Below, in pieces: positions 23,641 to 34,544 of a DNA stretch of 34,824 bases. The notes under the pieces were generated by a model that searched no databases, was not told where the DNA came from, and saw only the letters and a list, made by a program, of their open reading frames with translations. The stretch is from assembly GCA_030041255.1 (NCBI GenBank), contig JASHOF010000076.1, positions 1-34,824 of the forward strand. Direction: 5' to 3'. Every line of letters starts with the position of its first letter. Within the stretch, counting starts at the first letter, position 1. The translations under genes and the position numbers were made by a program. Source of the stretch: Acetobacteraceae bacterium (GTDB lineage: Bacteria > Pseudomonadota > Alphaproteobacteria > Acetobacterales > Acetobacteraceae).

Positions 23641-24383
23641 GTGCCAAGCCCGGGCCGGCGCAGCGCCCGCTCCCACGCATTCATCGCCGCGACCAACAGC
23701 CCGACCAGCGCGATATAGATGATGAACAGCACCACCATCATCACCGGCACGTTCACGCTATCGGACCAGATCTGGTTGGACACATAGAGAAGTTCCGGCA
23801 CGGCGATGGCATAGGCCAGCGTCGTGGTCTTGATCAGATTCACCAGGTTGTTGGTCAGCGCCGGCAGGCAGACCCGCGTCGCCAGCGGCAGCACGACATG
23901 GATGTAGGTCTGCAACCTGGTGTAGCCCAGCGCCTCGGCGGCCTCGATGGTCGAACTCGGGATCGCCTCGATGCCCGAGCGGAAGATCTCGACGTTGAAC
24001 GCGCCGGCGAAAAAGATCAACGAGATCGAGGCCCAGGCAAATCCGCCGATCAGCGGCTGCTGCATGCCGAACCGGTTCTTCACCGTAGGCATCAGCACGC
24101 TCAGTCCGAAATAGAAGAAGAACATCTGCACCAATGGCGGCGTGTTGCGAAACAGTTGGATGTAACCTTGCACGAAGCGGCGGGTCCACCGCAGACGGGA
24201 CCCCTGCAGCCAGGCGCCGACAATGCCGACCAGTACCGAGCCGAGAATGCTGATCGCCGAAAGCTCGAGCGTAACCAGGAAGCCGCGCAGGAACCGCGCC
24301 CGGTCGAACGGATCGTAGGCAATCGTCAGATTGATGCCGGTGGTTTCGTGCAGATGGCGGAACCAAAGGGCGATGCCATGCAT
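23637..24383 (-). CDS. Polar amino-acid ABC transporter, permease (HisQ/GlnP type), first
   Basis: A 248-residue permease from the ATG at 24383; a TTG at 24398 would add five residues, and neither has a clear ribosome site. Family signs are FLRGFLVTLELSAISILGSV, the FRNTPPLVQMFFFYFGL segment, and the coupling loop SSTIEAAEALGYTRLQTYIHVVLP that contacts the ATPase. About five membrane segments. Together with the overlapping second permease it forms the channel. It follows the binding-protein gene after 72 bases. Confidence 0.9.
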   Translation of the reverse strand: MHGIALWFRHLHETTGINLTIAYDPFDRARFLRGFLVTLELSAISILGSVLVGIVGAWLQGSRLRWTRRFVQGYIQLFRNTPPLVQMFFFYFGLSVLMPTVKNRFGMQQPLIGGFAWASISLIFFAGAFNVEIFRSGIEAIPSSTIEAAEALGYTRLQTYIHVVLPLATRVCLPALTNNLVNLIKTTTLAYAIAVPELLYVSNQIWSDSVNVPVMMVVLFIIYIALVGLLVAAMNAWERALRRPGLGT

Positions 24384-24455
24384 GCTGGACGCTCGCAACC
24401 GATCGGGCGGCGCAGCCGCCGGCGCGCCGCCCGGACCTCTATTCCTGCCCTACCG

Positions 24456-25274
24456 TCACTTGTACTTGTCGTGCATCTCTTCGACGAACTTCGAATGCTT
24501 GGTGAGGCCGTATTTGCTTTCAAGCGCCAGGATCGATCCGGTCTTGTGCCAGTCGGCCACGGTCTTCGCCATGAAGTCGTAGAAACTCGTCTCGCCCTTA
24601 CGCACCGCCAGGCCCCAGGGCTCCGCGTCCTGTGACTCCAGCGGCATTGCATAGGTGCTCCATTCGGGCTTCAGCAACTGCCCTCCGATTGCCGTGTCGT
24701 CGTACAGGAAGCCGATACAGCGACCCTGCTTGAGTGCGGTCAACGCCTCGGCGACGCCCGTGAAGGCGATGACCTGGACACCGAACTTCTCCGCCACCTG
24801 CTTGTTGTAGTAGGCACCCTGGATGGCGCAGACGGGCTTTCCTCTCAGCTCATTCCAGGCCGTGAGCTTGACCGATTTGGGCAGCATCAGGTTATAGCCG
24901 GATGCGTAGTAGTCGGGCTTGACGATGGCGATGACCCGGGCCCGCTCCGGCGTGTCGGTCATGGTCGCGATCAGCAGGTCTATCTTGCCCTGCTCCAGGA
25001 ACTGCATGCGGTTCGCCGCCACCACCGGCACCAACTGCAGCTTCACTCCCAGCCGCTTCGCCACGTCGCGCGCCAGGTCTGGCTCGATGCCGATGATGTC
25101 GCCATTCGGGGCCCGGTAGCCGAAGGGCGGATAGTCCGCCTTGACGCCGACCGCCAGGACGCCCTTGGCCTTGATGTTCTGAAGTGCATCGGCATGCGCC
25201 GGGCCGGCGTAGGCAGCGCCGATGGTGGCGATGACAGTTGCAGCGAGACCAGCCGAAACACGACGACGATACAT
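24456..25274 (-). CDS. Polar amino-acid ABC transporter, periplasmic substrate-binding protein
   Basis: A 272-residue protein of the family-3 solute-binding type. Signal peptide MYRRRVSAGLAATVIA...AHA precedes the mature start DALQNIKAKGVLAVGVKADYPPFGYR, the standard opening. Further family features are DIIGIEPDLARDVAKRLGVKL, DLLIATMTDTPERA with the ligand-carboxylate-binding region, and GVAEALTALKQGRCIGFLYDD. ATG at 25274 follows GGAGAG with good spacing. First gene of the four-gene minus-strand operon. A specific ligand cannot be named. Confidence 0.92.
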   Translation of the reverse strand: MYRRRVSAGLAATVIATIGAAYAGPAHADALQNIKAKGVLAVGVKADYPPFGYRAPNGDIIGIEPDLARDVAKRLGVKLQLVPVVAANRMQFLEQGKIDLLIATMTDTPERARVIAIVKPDYYASGYNLMLPKSVKLTAWNELRGKPVCAIQGAYYNKQVAEKFGVQVIAFTGVAEALTALKQGRCIGFLYDDTAIGGQLLKPEWSTYAMPLESQDAEPWGLAVRKGETSFYDFMAKTVADWHKTGSILALESKYGLTKHSKFVEEMHDKYK

Positions 25275-25626
25275 TCTGCTCTCCTTCGCTTCTGTTCCCC
25301 GTTCTCCTTGAATTAACCGGGCACATCAAGATCAGATGCCGCCTTGGGCAGAGCGGCATGGCGGTCCGGCGATTTCTCTCAATAAAGGGAAACCTTGGGC
25401 AATGATATTGCAAGCGACCCGAAAGCCCGTGCACCGCGAAATTCCGCCGGATCCCGAAGGGCCTCGGGAAAAGTGCGTCGATCCTCCTGGCGCCGCATCC
25501 TCGCCGCCCCGGCCCTCAGCCGTAACGTCCACGAAATGGCGGGCCGCAGCCTCGGCACCTGACGCCCGGCATCCCTGCAAGGCGGCGGCTGCCCTCAGGA
25601 AGCCCCCGAAACCCTTTCCGAAGGGA
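25275..25626. other. Region upstream of the polar amino-acid ABC operon, with right pepN-end repeat
   Basis: A 352-bp region between the divergently read binding-protein gene start and the katG stop. The first 215 bases must hold the operon promoter (minus strand); AT-rich patches near 25378-25410 are candidates, but I cannot fix a -35/-10 pair. The 77-bp pepN-end repeat (25490-25566) follows. Its frame matches the last pepN codons including TGA, but no coding sequence leads into it. Confidence 0.5.
25490..25566 (+). repeat. 77-bp direct repeat, right copy (orphan pepN 3' end)
   Basis: Orphan duplicate of 21704-21780, in the same orientation, 60 bases from the katG stop. Two adjacent codon-level differences separate the copies. 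It is a pepN 3' remnant without the rest of the gene. Confidence 0.9.
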
Positions 25627-27982
<2,356 letters not shown>

Positions 27983-28039
27983 GGCGTGCTCCTCCTTCCG
28001 GTTGCGTTGGCGCGGAAGGCGGGTAGAGTGCGGGCTGCA

Positions 28040-28085
28040 ATAGGTAAAATACTTCTTTCCGATGGCAGCCATAGGAACTGGCTCT
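28040..28085. promoter_or_regulatory. Candidate OxyR-binding/promoter region between katG and oxyR
   Basis: The AT-rich core of the 348-bp katG-oxyR intergenic region (27808-28155). ATAGGTAAAATACTT (28040-28054) matches one half of the OxyR consensus ATAGnTnnnAnCTAT (7 of 10 fixed positions), and a second ATAG lies at 28071. The spacing between them (31 bp) is longer than the classical 22 bp. On the minus strand TATTTT/CTATT could act as a -10 for the small ORF and katG. Confidence 0.3.
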
Positions 28086-28155
28086 GGATATCGGGGCCTC
28101 CCGGAAGGGCCTGGCGAGCATGCGGTCCGGACGGCAACAAAAGAGCGGGGTCAGG

Positions 28156-29094
28156 ATGGAGATTCATCAGCTTCGATATTTCTCCGCCGTGGCGCGACAC
28201 GGCACCTTCACCCGGGCGGCGGAGGTCGAGCACGTCGCACAGCCCTCGCTTTCGCAGCAAATCCTGAAGCTCGAGGCCGAGCTTGGCGCGCGGCTGTTCG
28301 ACCGGTTGCCGCGCTCCGCGAAGCTCACGGTGTTCGGCGCCGCCTTCCTGCCGAAGGCCGAGCGCATCCTGCGCGAGCTTGGCGATGCGAAGATCGAGAT
28401 GCAGGAGATGGCGGGGGAGGAAAAGGGCGATGTGGCGCTGGGCATGATCCCGACCATTGCCGCCTATCTGCTGCCCGATCTCATCCGTGGATTCAGCAAG
28501 GAGCATCCGCGGGTGGGTCTCAGGGTTGTCGAAGATATCACGCCGGCACTGCTGGAACGCCTGCACCTGGGCACGATCGATGTCGCCATCGTCGCATTGC
28601 CGGTCTCGAGAAGCGGGGCGAAGCTCGATTGCCATGAACTCTTCGCGGAACGGTTGGTGGCTGCGCTGCCGGAACAGCATCCGCGCGCCGGGCAGAGAAC
28701 GATCCGGCTGGCCGATCTGAACCGGGAATCGTTTCTGCTGTTGAAGGAGGGTCATTGCTTCCGCGATACGGTGATCGCCGCCTGCCGCACCGCGCGCGTC
28801 CGGCCCAACGTGGTGTTCGAGAGTGGGCAGTTCGCGACGATCCTGGCCATGGTGGCGGCGGGGATGGGTGTTTCCGCGGTGCCCGAGATGGCGGTTCAGC
28901 CGGTCCGGGGCTGCCGTTTCGTGCCGATCGAGGGACGGCAGAGCCTGCGCCGGATCGGCCTCCTCAGAATGAGCCATCATTACCAGACCTGCGCCCAGCG
29001 CGCCTTCCTCGGCCATGTGATCGGGCGCTACCGGCGGAGCCGGCGCGCGGGTGGCGAAGCCGGGACGACCGGGCAGGCCACTCAAAACAAATGA
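28156..29094 (+). CDS. oxyR: LysR-family peroxide sensor OxyR
   Basis: A 312-residue LysR-type regulator, slightly longer than E. coli OxyR because of a basic tail. The N-terminal helix-turn-helix spans residues 1-60 (LRYFSAVARHGTFTRAAE and QPSLSQQILKLE). In the regulatory domain, GHCFRDTVIAAC has C201 and C210, nine residues apart exactly like the redox pair C199/C208 of E. coli OxyR in the same motif. Hydrogen peroxide would oxidise these to a disulphide and activate transcription. Divergence from katG is the classical arrangement. The ATG at 28156 gives the canonical LysR start; the preceding CAGG is a weak ribosome site. Confidence 0.93.
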   Translation: MEIHQLRYFSAVARHGTFTRAAEVEHVAQPSLSQQILKLEAELGARLFDRLPRSAKLTVFGAAFLPKAERILRELGDAKIEMQEMAGEEKGDVALGMIPTIAAYLLPDLIRGFSKEHPRVGLRVVEDITPALLERLHLGTIDVAIVALPVSRSGAKLDCHELFAERLVAALPEQHPRAGQRTIRLADLNRESFLLLKEGHCFRDTVIAACRTARVRPNVVFESGQFATILAMVAAGMGVSAVPEMAVQPVRGCRFVPIEGRQSLRRIGLLRMSHHYQTCAQRAFLGHVIGRYRRSRRAGGEAGTTGQATQNK

Positions 29095-29187
29095 CGCGTG
29101 TCCCGATCCCGGCCCGTCACCGCCCGGCCATCACGCGCCATCCACTCCGCATGAACGTTTGGGAAGCGGAAAACGGCCCCGCTTCTC

Positions 29188-30585
29188 TCAGTCCCCTGCC
29201 AGCCGCGCCGGCGCCGCCGGCCGGCCCTCACGCAAAAGGCTTCCCACGTTGGCAAGTTCCGCGATGCCGAGCGCCGCATCCGCGAGTGCCGCCGCCCGGG
29301 CCTGCTCCAACACCGGTTCTGCCAGGCCCGCGAATTTTTCCCGAAGCTCCGCCTCGGTCAGGAAATTGCCGGGCTCGCCCTTCGGCACGCGCACGGTCTT
29401 CTCGAAACGCTGCCCGCGCGCCTGAATCGTCACCTTGCCGGCCATGTGCATCGGGAACAGCGCCTCGATCTCTCCATCCTCCTGGCACCGAATCTTCGGC
29501 AACAGGCCGCGCACCAGGGGATCTCCGAGCAGCCGGTAGCTGTCCCACGCCATGCCGCCGGTAGCCAGCGCGACCGCCAGCACGAACGGGCCGCTGAACT
29601 GCCCGTCCACCACGTTCTTCGGGTCTGCCTTCTTCTCTGCCGGTTCGCCGATCAGCCGCATGCCGGCCTGCGAAGTTCCGAGCGTCACCGCCTCGATCTC
29701 CTCCGGCCGAAGCCCGTGCCCGGCCCTGAGCGCGAGAGCGGCGTCGATCCCGGCATGACCGAACCGGCAGGACGGGTAGGGCTTCACCGCCGTATTCATC
29801 AGCTCGAAGACGCTGCCGAGATTTTCGAGCGCGCGCTCCGGGCAAGGGGAGGGGGCATAGGCGCGCAGGAATCCATGCCGCCCTTCGAAGGCAGAGAGCG
29901 GTCCCTTGAATCCCTCGCGCGCAAAACACGCCGCCGCCAGCCCGCTCATCGATGACCAGCCGACCTGGAACCGCTTCGTCCAGGCGCCGTCCACCAGGAA
30001 CTCGAGGCTCCCCGCAGACTGCGAAAGCGCAATCCCGAACGCAGACTGCATCGCTGCCGGAGCCAGCCCGAACACCCGCCCGGCCGCTGCCGCCGCGCCG
30101 AACGCCCCGCAGGTCGCGGTGGGATGGAAACCGCGCGCGTAGTGCTCTCCAGCCGGCAGCGCGAGTGCCAGCCGGCAGGCAACCTCGTAGCCGGCGACAA
30201 TGCCGGCCAGCACGTCACCTCCCGCCGCATCCGCCATCTCGCCCGCCGCCAGCGCCGCCGGAATGGCCGTCACCCCGGGATGCAGGGATCCCGCCGCGTG
30301 GGTGTCGTCGAAGTCCAGCGAATGGCCGAGCGTTGCGTTCAGAAGCGCGGCACCCATCGGCGTGTACCGGCTCGAATCGCCGAACACGCCCGCACTCCCT
30401 CCACCCAGTCCGAGCGCCCTGATCCCCGCCAGCAGCGCCGGCGTACTCTCGGCCTCGGCCCGCGCCCGCACGATGTTGCCGATCAGGTCGAGCACCAGGA
30501 ACCGCGCCCGCCTGGTCACCTCCGCCGGCAAGCCCTCCACCGTGATTCCAGCCGTGAAGGCGGCAAGCTCTCTCGTGATGCTCAT
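29188..30585 (-). CDS. MmgE/PrpD-family protein
   Basis: A 465-residue member of the family that includes 2-methylcitrate dehydratase PrpD and cis-aconitate decarboxylase. Visible features are LGHSLDFDDTHAAGSLHPG near residues 85-105 with conserved Asp-Asp and His, GFHPTATCGAFGAAAAAGR, DGAWTKRFQVGWSSMSGL, and KPYPSCRFGHAGIDAAL near 265-281. These are intact, so an active lyase/isomerase is likely, but stand-alone members such as this, without prpB/prpC neighbours, often have other substrates. ATG at 30585; divergent from the transglycosylase gene with 122 bp between starts. It converges with oxyR (93-bp gap without a clear terminator). Confidence 0.88.
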   Translation of the reverse strand: MSITRELAAFTAGITVEGLPAEVTRRARFLVLDLIGNIVRARAEAESTPALLAGIRALGLGGGSAGVFGDSSRYTPMGAALLNATLGHSLDFDDTHAAGSLHPGVTAIPAALAAGEMADAAGGDVLAGIVAGYEVACRLALALPAGEHYARGFHPTATCGAFGAAAAAGRVFGLAPAAMQSAFGIALSQSAGSLEFLVDGAWTKRFQVGWSSMSGLAAACFAREGFKGPLSAFEGRHGFLRAYAPSPCPERALENLGSVFELMNTAVKPYPSCRFGHAGIDAALALRAGHGLRPEEIEAVTLGTSQAGMRLIGEPAEKKADPKNVVDGQFSGPFVLAVALATGGMAWDSYRLLGDPLVRGLLPKIRCQEDGEIEALFPMHMAGKVTIQARGQRFEKTVRVPKGEPGNFLTEAELREKFAGLAEPVLEQARAAALADAALGIAELANVGSLLREGRPAAPARLAGD

Positions 30586-30707
30586 TTCTCAGATCCTTGC
30601 CGTGTGCCCGCCCGCCTCATTCTGACGCAACCGCCTCCTCCCTTCCAGGCAGCCTGCCGCCCTCTTGTGCATTGCGGAGCGCTCTCCCGGCGTGGCAGAA
30701 GGCCCGC

Positions 30708-31700
30708 ATGCCCGATTGCACCCGCCGCCGCGCCCTCGGCATGGCGCTCGCGGCCACGCCGGTTCTGCCCGTCCTCTTCGCGTGCCCCGCCGCCGTCGCC
30801 GCCCCCGGTTTTCAAGGCTTCCTCGATTCCGTCCGCGCCGAGGCGGAACGCCGCGGCATCGGTCCCGCGACCATCTCCGCTGCCTTCGCCGGCCTCTCGC
30901 CCGACCCCAAGGTCATCGAGCTCGATCGCCATCAGCCCGAGTTCACCGAGACCTGGGCGGAATACGCCGCTGCCGTCCTTTCCTCCGATCGCATCTCTCA
31001 GGGCCGCACCCTCTTCGCCGCCAACCAGGACCTCCTCGCCCGTGTGACCCGTACCTACCCTGCCTCTCCTTCCGTCGTCATGGGCATCTGGGGCCTGGAG
31101 AGCAATTACGGCGGCTATCAGGGTGGTTTTCCGGTCGTCCGCTCGCTTGCCACATTGGCCTATTCGACCGACCGCGGCAGCTATTTCCGCTCCGAACTCA
31201 TCGCCGCGCTCGAAATCCTCGGCCACGGCGATGTCACGCCGCAGGGCATGCTCGGAAGCTGGGCCGGCGCGATGGGCCAGCCGCAGTTCATGCCGAGTGC
31301 CTACCTCACTTACGCCGTCGACTTCGACGGCACCGGCCAGCGCAATATCTGGACCGACGTCGCCGACGTGCTCGCCTCGATCGCCAATTATCTCGTCCAG
31401 AGCGGCTGGCGTGCCGGCGAATCCTGGGGCCGTCAGGTGTTGCCCCCGCCCGCGCTTTCGCCGGCGCTTGCCGCCGCCTCCGCCACCCGGCCCCTGGTCG
31501 CCTTTTCGCGCCTCGGCTTCCGTGGCCTCGACGGCAGTCCCTTGCCGGAGACCGCCATTCCCGCCCGCCTCATCATGCCCGGCGGGCCAGGCGGACCGGC
31601 CTATCTTGTTTTCCCGAACTTCCAGGCGATCCGCCGTTACAATCCCTCCGACTTCTATGCGCTTGGAGTGGGCCTGCTCGGTGATCGCGTCACCTCGTGA
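30708..31700 (+). CDS. mltB: Lytic murein transglycosylase, MltB family
   Basis: A 330-residue periplasmic enzyme that cleaves the glycan strands of peptidoglycan. Residues 1-32 are a signal peptide with TRRRALG, possibly a Tat signal. Catalytic glutamate E131 lies in VVMGIWGLESNYGG, followed by SLATLAYSTDRGSYFRSEL and the GSWAGAMGQPQFMPSAYL motif typical of MltB (SLT_2) enzymes. No C-terminal peptidoglycan-binding repeat is evident. ATG at 30708 follows AGAAGG by five bases; an upstream in-frame start at 30597 has no ribosome site. Its stop overlaps the GTG start of the rlpA-like gene (GTGA), so the two are coupled. Confidence 0.92.
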   Translation: MPDCTRRRALGMALAATPVLPVLFACPAAVAAPGFQGFLDSVRAEAERRGIGPATISAAFAGLSPDPKVIELDRHQPEFTETWAEYAAAVLSSDRISQGRTLFAANQDLLARVTRTYPASPSVVMGIWGLESNYGGYQGGFPVVRSLATLAYSTDRGSYFRSELIAALEILGHGDVTPQGMLGSWAGAMGQPQFMPSAYLTYAVDFDGTGQRNIWTDVADVLASIANYLVQSGWRAGESWGRQVLPPPALSPALAAASATRPLVAFSRLGFRGLDGSPLPETAIPARLIMPGGPGGPAYLVFPNFQAIRRYNPSDFYALGVGLLGDRVTS

Positions 31701-32563
31701 ACCGCCATTCTGCGCTTCTTCTTCTGCTCCCCCTCGCCGGCTGCCTGCAAAAACCCCCGCACCCGGCGCTCCACTACGTCGTCGGCTCTCCCTACGAAGC
31801 CGACGGCGCCTGGCAGTACCCCGAGGCCGACTTCTCCGATGACGAAACCGGAATCGCCACCGTCTACCCGACCCCGGCGCCGCGCCATACCGCCGACGGT
31901 GAGCCCTACAGCCCGGAAGCCTTCGCCGCCGCCCATCCGACGTTGCAGCTCCCGGCCATCGCGCGCGTCACCAACCTCGAGAACGGCCGCCAGATCGTCG
32001 TCCGCATCGACGACCGCGGCCCGGCAAATCCCGCCCGCATTCTCGCCGTCACGCCGCGCGTCGCGTCCCTCCTCGGATTTTCTCCCGCCGGTGTCGCCCG
32101 AATCCGCATCCAGGTGCTGTCCGCTGCCAGCGAGGCGCTCGCGCTCTCGCTCCCCGGTGGACCCGCGCTGGCGATCGCCAGCGCACCCGTCGGCCAGGTC
32201 TCGGTGAGCGCGCTCGCGCCGCTTCCCGGCACTGCTTCGGCCGTTCCCGCCGCGCCGGAAAAGCCGGCTCCGGCGCCGCCCGCCGCCGTCTCGCAAAGCG
32301 AACGGCCGGGCCTGCTCTCCAGCGTTGCGCCGGCGCCAGGGGCGCTCTTCATCCGCACCGGCATCTTCACGAACCAGTCCGATGCCGAGCTAGAGGCCGC
32401 ATCGCTCGCCCGCTTCGGCGCCACCATGATCCCCCGCTATGGCAGCGGCACCTTGAAAATCGAGGTGCGGATCGGCCCCTTGCCGTCGATTCCCGAGGCG
32501 GATGCCGTGCTAAAGGAAGTCCTCGCCGCTGGCGCGCCGGGCGCACGCCTGGTCGTCGAATGA
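31697..32563 (+). CDS. rlpA: RlpA-like septal/cell-wall lipoprotein with SPOR-like C terminus
   Basis: A 288-residue lipoprotein with lipobox LAGC (lipidated C16). The double-psi beta-barrel domain (about residues 50-145) shows ETGIATVYP, TADGEPYSPEAFAAAHPTLQLP, ARVTNLENGRQIVVRIDDRGP, as in RlpA, with the catalytic aspartate in DDRGP. The glycine-histidine loop is altered: APRHTADGE where FHGRKTANGE-like sequence is usual. An Ala/Pro tether leads to about 75 C-terminal residues (FIRTGIFTNQSDAELEAASL and VRIGPLPS) that look like a diverged SPOR domain, which binds denuded glycan. RlpA proteins are lytic transglycosylases or septal wall-binding proteins. GTG start at 31697 overlaps the mltB stop; its own end overlaps an ATG of the dacA frame. 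Confidence 0.85.
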   Translation: MNRHSALLLLLPLAGCLQKPPHPALHYVVGSPYEADGAWQYPEADFSDDETGIATVYPTPAPRHTADGEPYSPEAFAAAHPTLQLPAIARVTNLENGRQIVVRIDDRGPANPARILAVTPRVASLLGFSPAGVARIRIQVLSAASEALALSLPGGPALAIASAPVGQVSVSALAPLPGTASAVPAAPEKPAPAPPAAVSQSERPGLLSSVAPAPGALFIRTGIFTNQSDAELEAASLARFGATMIPRYGSGTLKIEVRIGPLPSIPEADAVLKEVLAAGAPGARLVVE

Positions 32564-32586
32564 GGCAACGCGAGGAAGAGAGAGCC

Positions 32587-33822
32587 ATGCCCTCACGCCG
32601 TTCGCTCTTGTTCGCCTCCCTGGCCGGCTTCCTGCCCGCGCCTCTGCTCGCCGCCCCTCCACGCGTCCAGCCGGCACCCGCGCCGGCCGCCACGGAGCCT
32701 TCCCTGCTCGCCGGCCCGCACGCCATCAAGCGCGTCTTCACGCCCGCCACGACCCCGCTCGGGCCGGTCGGAACCGAAGCGCGCTGGGCCCTGATCCTCG
32801 ACTTCAACACCGGCGCCACGCTGCTCGAAAAGAATCCAACCGAGGCGATGCCGCCTTCGTCGATGACCAAGCTGATGACGCTCTACATCGTCTACAGCAG
32901 GCTCAAGGCCGGCCAGCTCAAGCTCGACCAGACGCTGCCGGTCAGCCGCGCCGCCTGGCAGACCGGCGGCTCGAAGATGTTCGTTCCGCTCGGCGGCGAG
33001 GTCAGCATCGGCGATCTCATCCAGGGCATCGAGGTCGATTCCGGTAACGATGCCTGCGTCGTCATCGCCGAGGCGATCTCCGGCTCGGAGGAGACCTTCG
33101 CCGGGCTGATGAACAGCACCGCACGGCAACTCCACCTCGTCAATTCCCATTTCGTCAACGCAACGGGTCTGCCCGCACCCGGGCATTACATGTGCTGCCA
33201 GGACATCGCCACCCTCGCGCGCCTGATCATCAGCCAGTTCCCCGACTACTATCATTACGCATCGGAGAAGGTCTTCACCTTCAGCAACATCAGGCAGTAC
33301 AACCGCAACCAGCTCGTGCAGGAGAATCTCGCCGACGGCCTGAAGACGGGTTTCACCGATGCCGGCGGCTACGGGCTCTGCGCCAGCGCCGAGCGCGACG
33401 AAAGACGCATCATCATGGTGCTGAACGGCATGCCGACCGAGGCCGACCGCACCGCCGAAGGCGTGCGCCTGCTCGACTGGGCGTTCCGTTCCTTCGAGGA
33501 TGTCACTCTCTTCAAGGCCGGAGCTCCGGTCGCCGCCGTTCCGGTCTGGCTCGGCAGCAACCCGACCGTGCCGCTCGCCGGCCTGACCGATCTCGTGGCG
33601 ACGCTGCCCCACGAATGGCGCCGCACCGCCCGCATCCGCGCCATCTACGAAGCCCCGGTCCCGGCGCCGATCCCCGCCGGCCAGCCGCTCGGCTGGCTCC
33701 TCCTCGACGGGCAGGGCGTGCCGCCGGCCCGGCTCGAGCTCTACGCCGCCATCGCCGTGCCGCGGCTTGGCCTCGCCGGCCGTGCCCTCGCCGTCCTCAC
33801 GCATCTCGCATTCGGCCACTGA
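32587..33822 (+). CDS. dacA: D-alanyl-D-alanine carboxypeptidase (penicillin-binding protein 5/6 family)
   Basis: A 411-residue periplasmic serine peptidase that trims the terminal D-Ala of peptidoglycan stem peptides. Signal peptide MPSRRSLLFASLAGFLPAPLLA. Active-site motifs are S92-M-T-K95, S152-G-N154 and K253-T-G255 in LKTGFTDAGGYG. A C-terminal beta domain (PBP5_C) follows, and the last 20 residues could form the amphipathic membrane anchor. ATG at 32587 sits behind AGGAAGAG; an ATG at 32560 overlapping the rlpA stop would add nine charged residues before the signal and is the less likely start. It works in the same compartment as the two upstream wall enzymes. Confidence 0.94.
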   Translation: MPSRRSLLFASLAGFLPAPLLAAPPRVQPAPAPAATEPSLLAGPHAIKRVFTPATTPLGPVGTEARWALILDFNTGATLLEKNPTEAMPPSSMTKLMTLYIVYSRLKAGQLKLDQTLPVSRAAWQTGGSKMFVPLGGEVSIGDLIQGIEVDSGNDACVVIAEAISGSEETFAGLMNSTARQLHLVNSHFVNATGLPAPGHYMCCQDIATLARLIISQFPDYYHYASEKVFTFSNIRQYNRNQLVQENLADGLKTGFTDAGGYGLCASAERDERRIIMVLNGMPTEADRTAEGVRLLDWAFRSFEDVTLFKAGAPVAAVPVWLGSNPTVPLAGLTDLVATLPHEWRRTARIRAIYEAPVPAPIPAGQPLGWLLLDGQGVPPARLELYAAIAVPRLGLAGRALAVLTHLAFGH

Positions 33823-33875
33823 ACGCGCCGTGCCGGCTGCCAGGGGGCGAAAAATGACCCGAGCGCAATAGCACG

Positions 33876-34544
33876 ATGGTGGTTCGACAGCCGGCGCCGT
33901 TCATCACCCTCGAAGGGGTGGATGGAAGCGGCAAATCGACGCAGTCGCGTCTCCTGGCCGAGGCTCTCGCCGCCGCCGGCCGCCCCGTCCTGCTCACCCG
34001 GGAACCAGGCGGCGCACCGGGTGCGGAGGCCGTTCGTCGTTTTCTCCTCGAAACGAGCCTCGCCTTCGACCCGCTTGCGGAATCTCTCCTCCATTTCGCC
34101 GCCCGGGCCGAACATGTCGCGCGCACGCTTCGCCCCGCGCTCGCCGCCGGCCTCGTCATCGTCTGCGATCGCTTTTTCGATTCCACCCTTGCCTACCAGG
34201 GCTACGGTCAGGGGGCGGACCGGGCCGTCATCGCCACCCTCATCCGCCTCCTCGATTTCACGCCCCATCTCACCTTCGTCCTCGACATCGCCCCCGAAGT
34301 CGCACGCTGCCGCTTGGCCGCGCGCGGCACCCGGATCGATCGCTACGAGCGCCTCGATGCCGGTTTTCTCTCTCGCGTCCGTTCCGGCTTTCGGGCCATC
34401 GTCTCTCACTGCCCGGAGCGCTGCATTCCGGTCGACGCCGCGCTCCCCGTTCCCGCCGTGCATGCCGAGCTTCTCGCCCACGCACTGAGATATTTCCGGA
34501 CACCGGCGGCGGGCTTGCCCGGCGCGCGCGATGGCCGCCCCTGA
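33876..34544 (+). CDS. tmk: Thymidylate kinase
   Basis: A 222-residue cytoplasmic kinase that phosphorylates dTMP to dTDP with ATP. P-loop G14-V-D-G-S-G-K-S-T22 is preceded by FITLEG; LTREPGGAPGAE carries the conserved REPGG; CDRFFDSTLAYQGYG holds the DRF/substrate motif. LID-type arginines are in TRIDRYERLD. The ATG at 33876 matches the family; the ribosome site is weak. It starts 53 bases after dacA and overlaps holB by 14 bases, as tmk and holB commonly do in Proteobacteria. Confidence 0.95.
   Translation: MVVRQPAPFITLEGVDGSGKSTQSRLLAEALAAAGRPVLLTREPGGAPGAEAVRRFLLETSLAFDPLAESLLHFAARAEHVARTLRPALAAGLVIVCDRFFDSTLAYQGYGQGADRAVIATLIRLLDFTPHLTFVLDIAPEVARCRLAARGTRIDRYERLDAGFLSRVRSGFRAIVSHCPERCIPVDAALPVPAVHAELLAHALRYFRTPAAGLPGARDGRP

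Larger units (their letters stand above)
21704..25566. other. Putative inserted or rearranged segment bounded by pepN-end direct repeats
   Basis: The segment between the two 77-bp repeats (21781-25489, 3.7 kb) carries one repeat copy B and a four-gene polar amino-acid ABC operon, nothing else. No integrase or transposase is present. The bounded layout suggests that the ancestral order was pepN-katG and that the transporter entered next to the pepN stop, duplicating its end. Confidence 0.5.

Noticed and set aside
25441-25490. Short CCCGA/TCGGG hairpin next to the right pepN-end repeat
   Set aside because: Only a five-base stem; not distinguishable from chance in GC-rich sequence.
32593-33819. 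408-codon minus-strand open frame opposite dacA
   Set aside because: Shadow frame; the plus strand has SxxK, SxN and KTG motifs in correct order.
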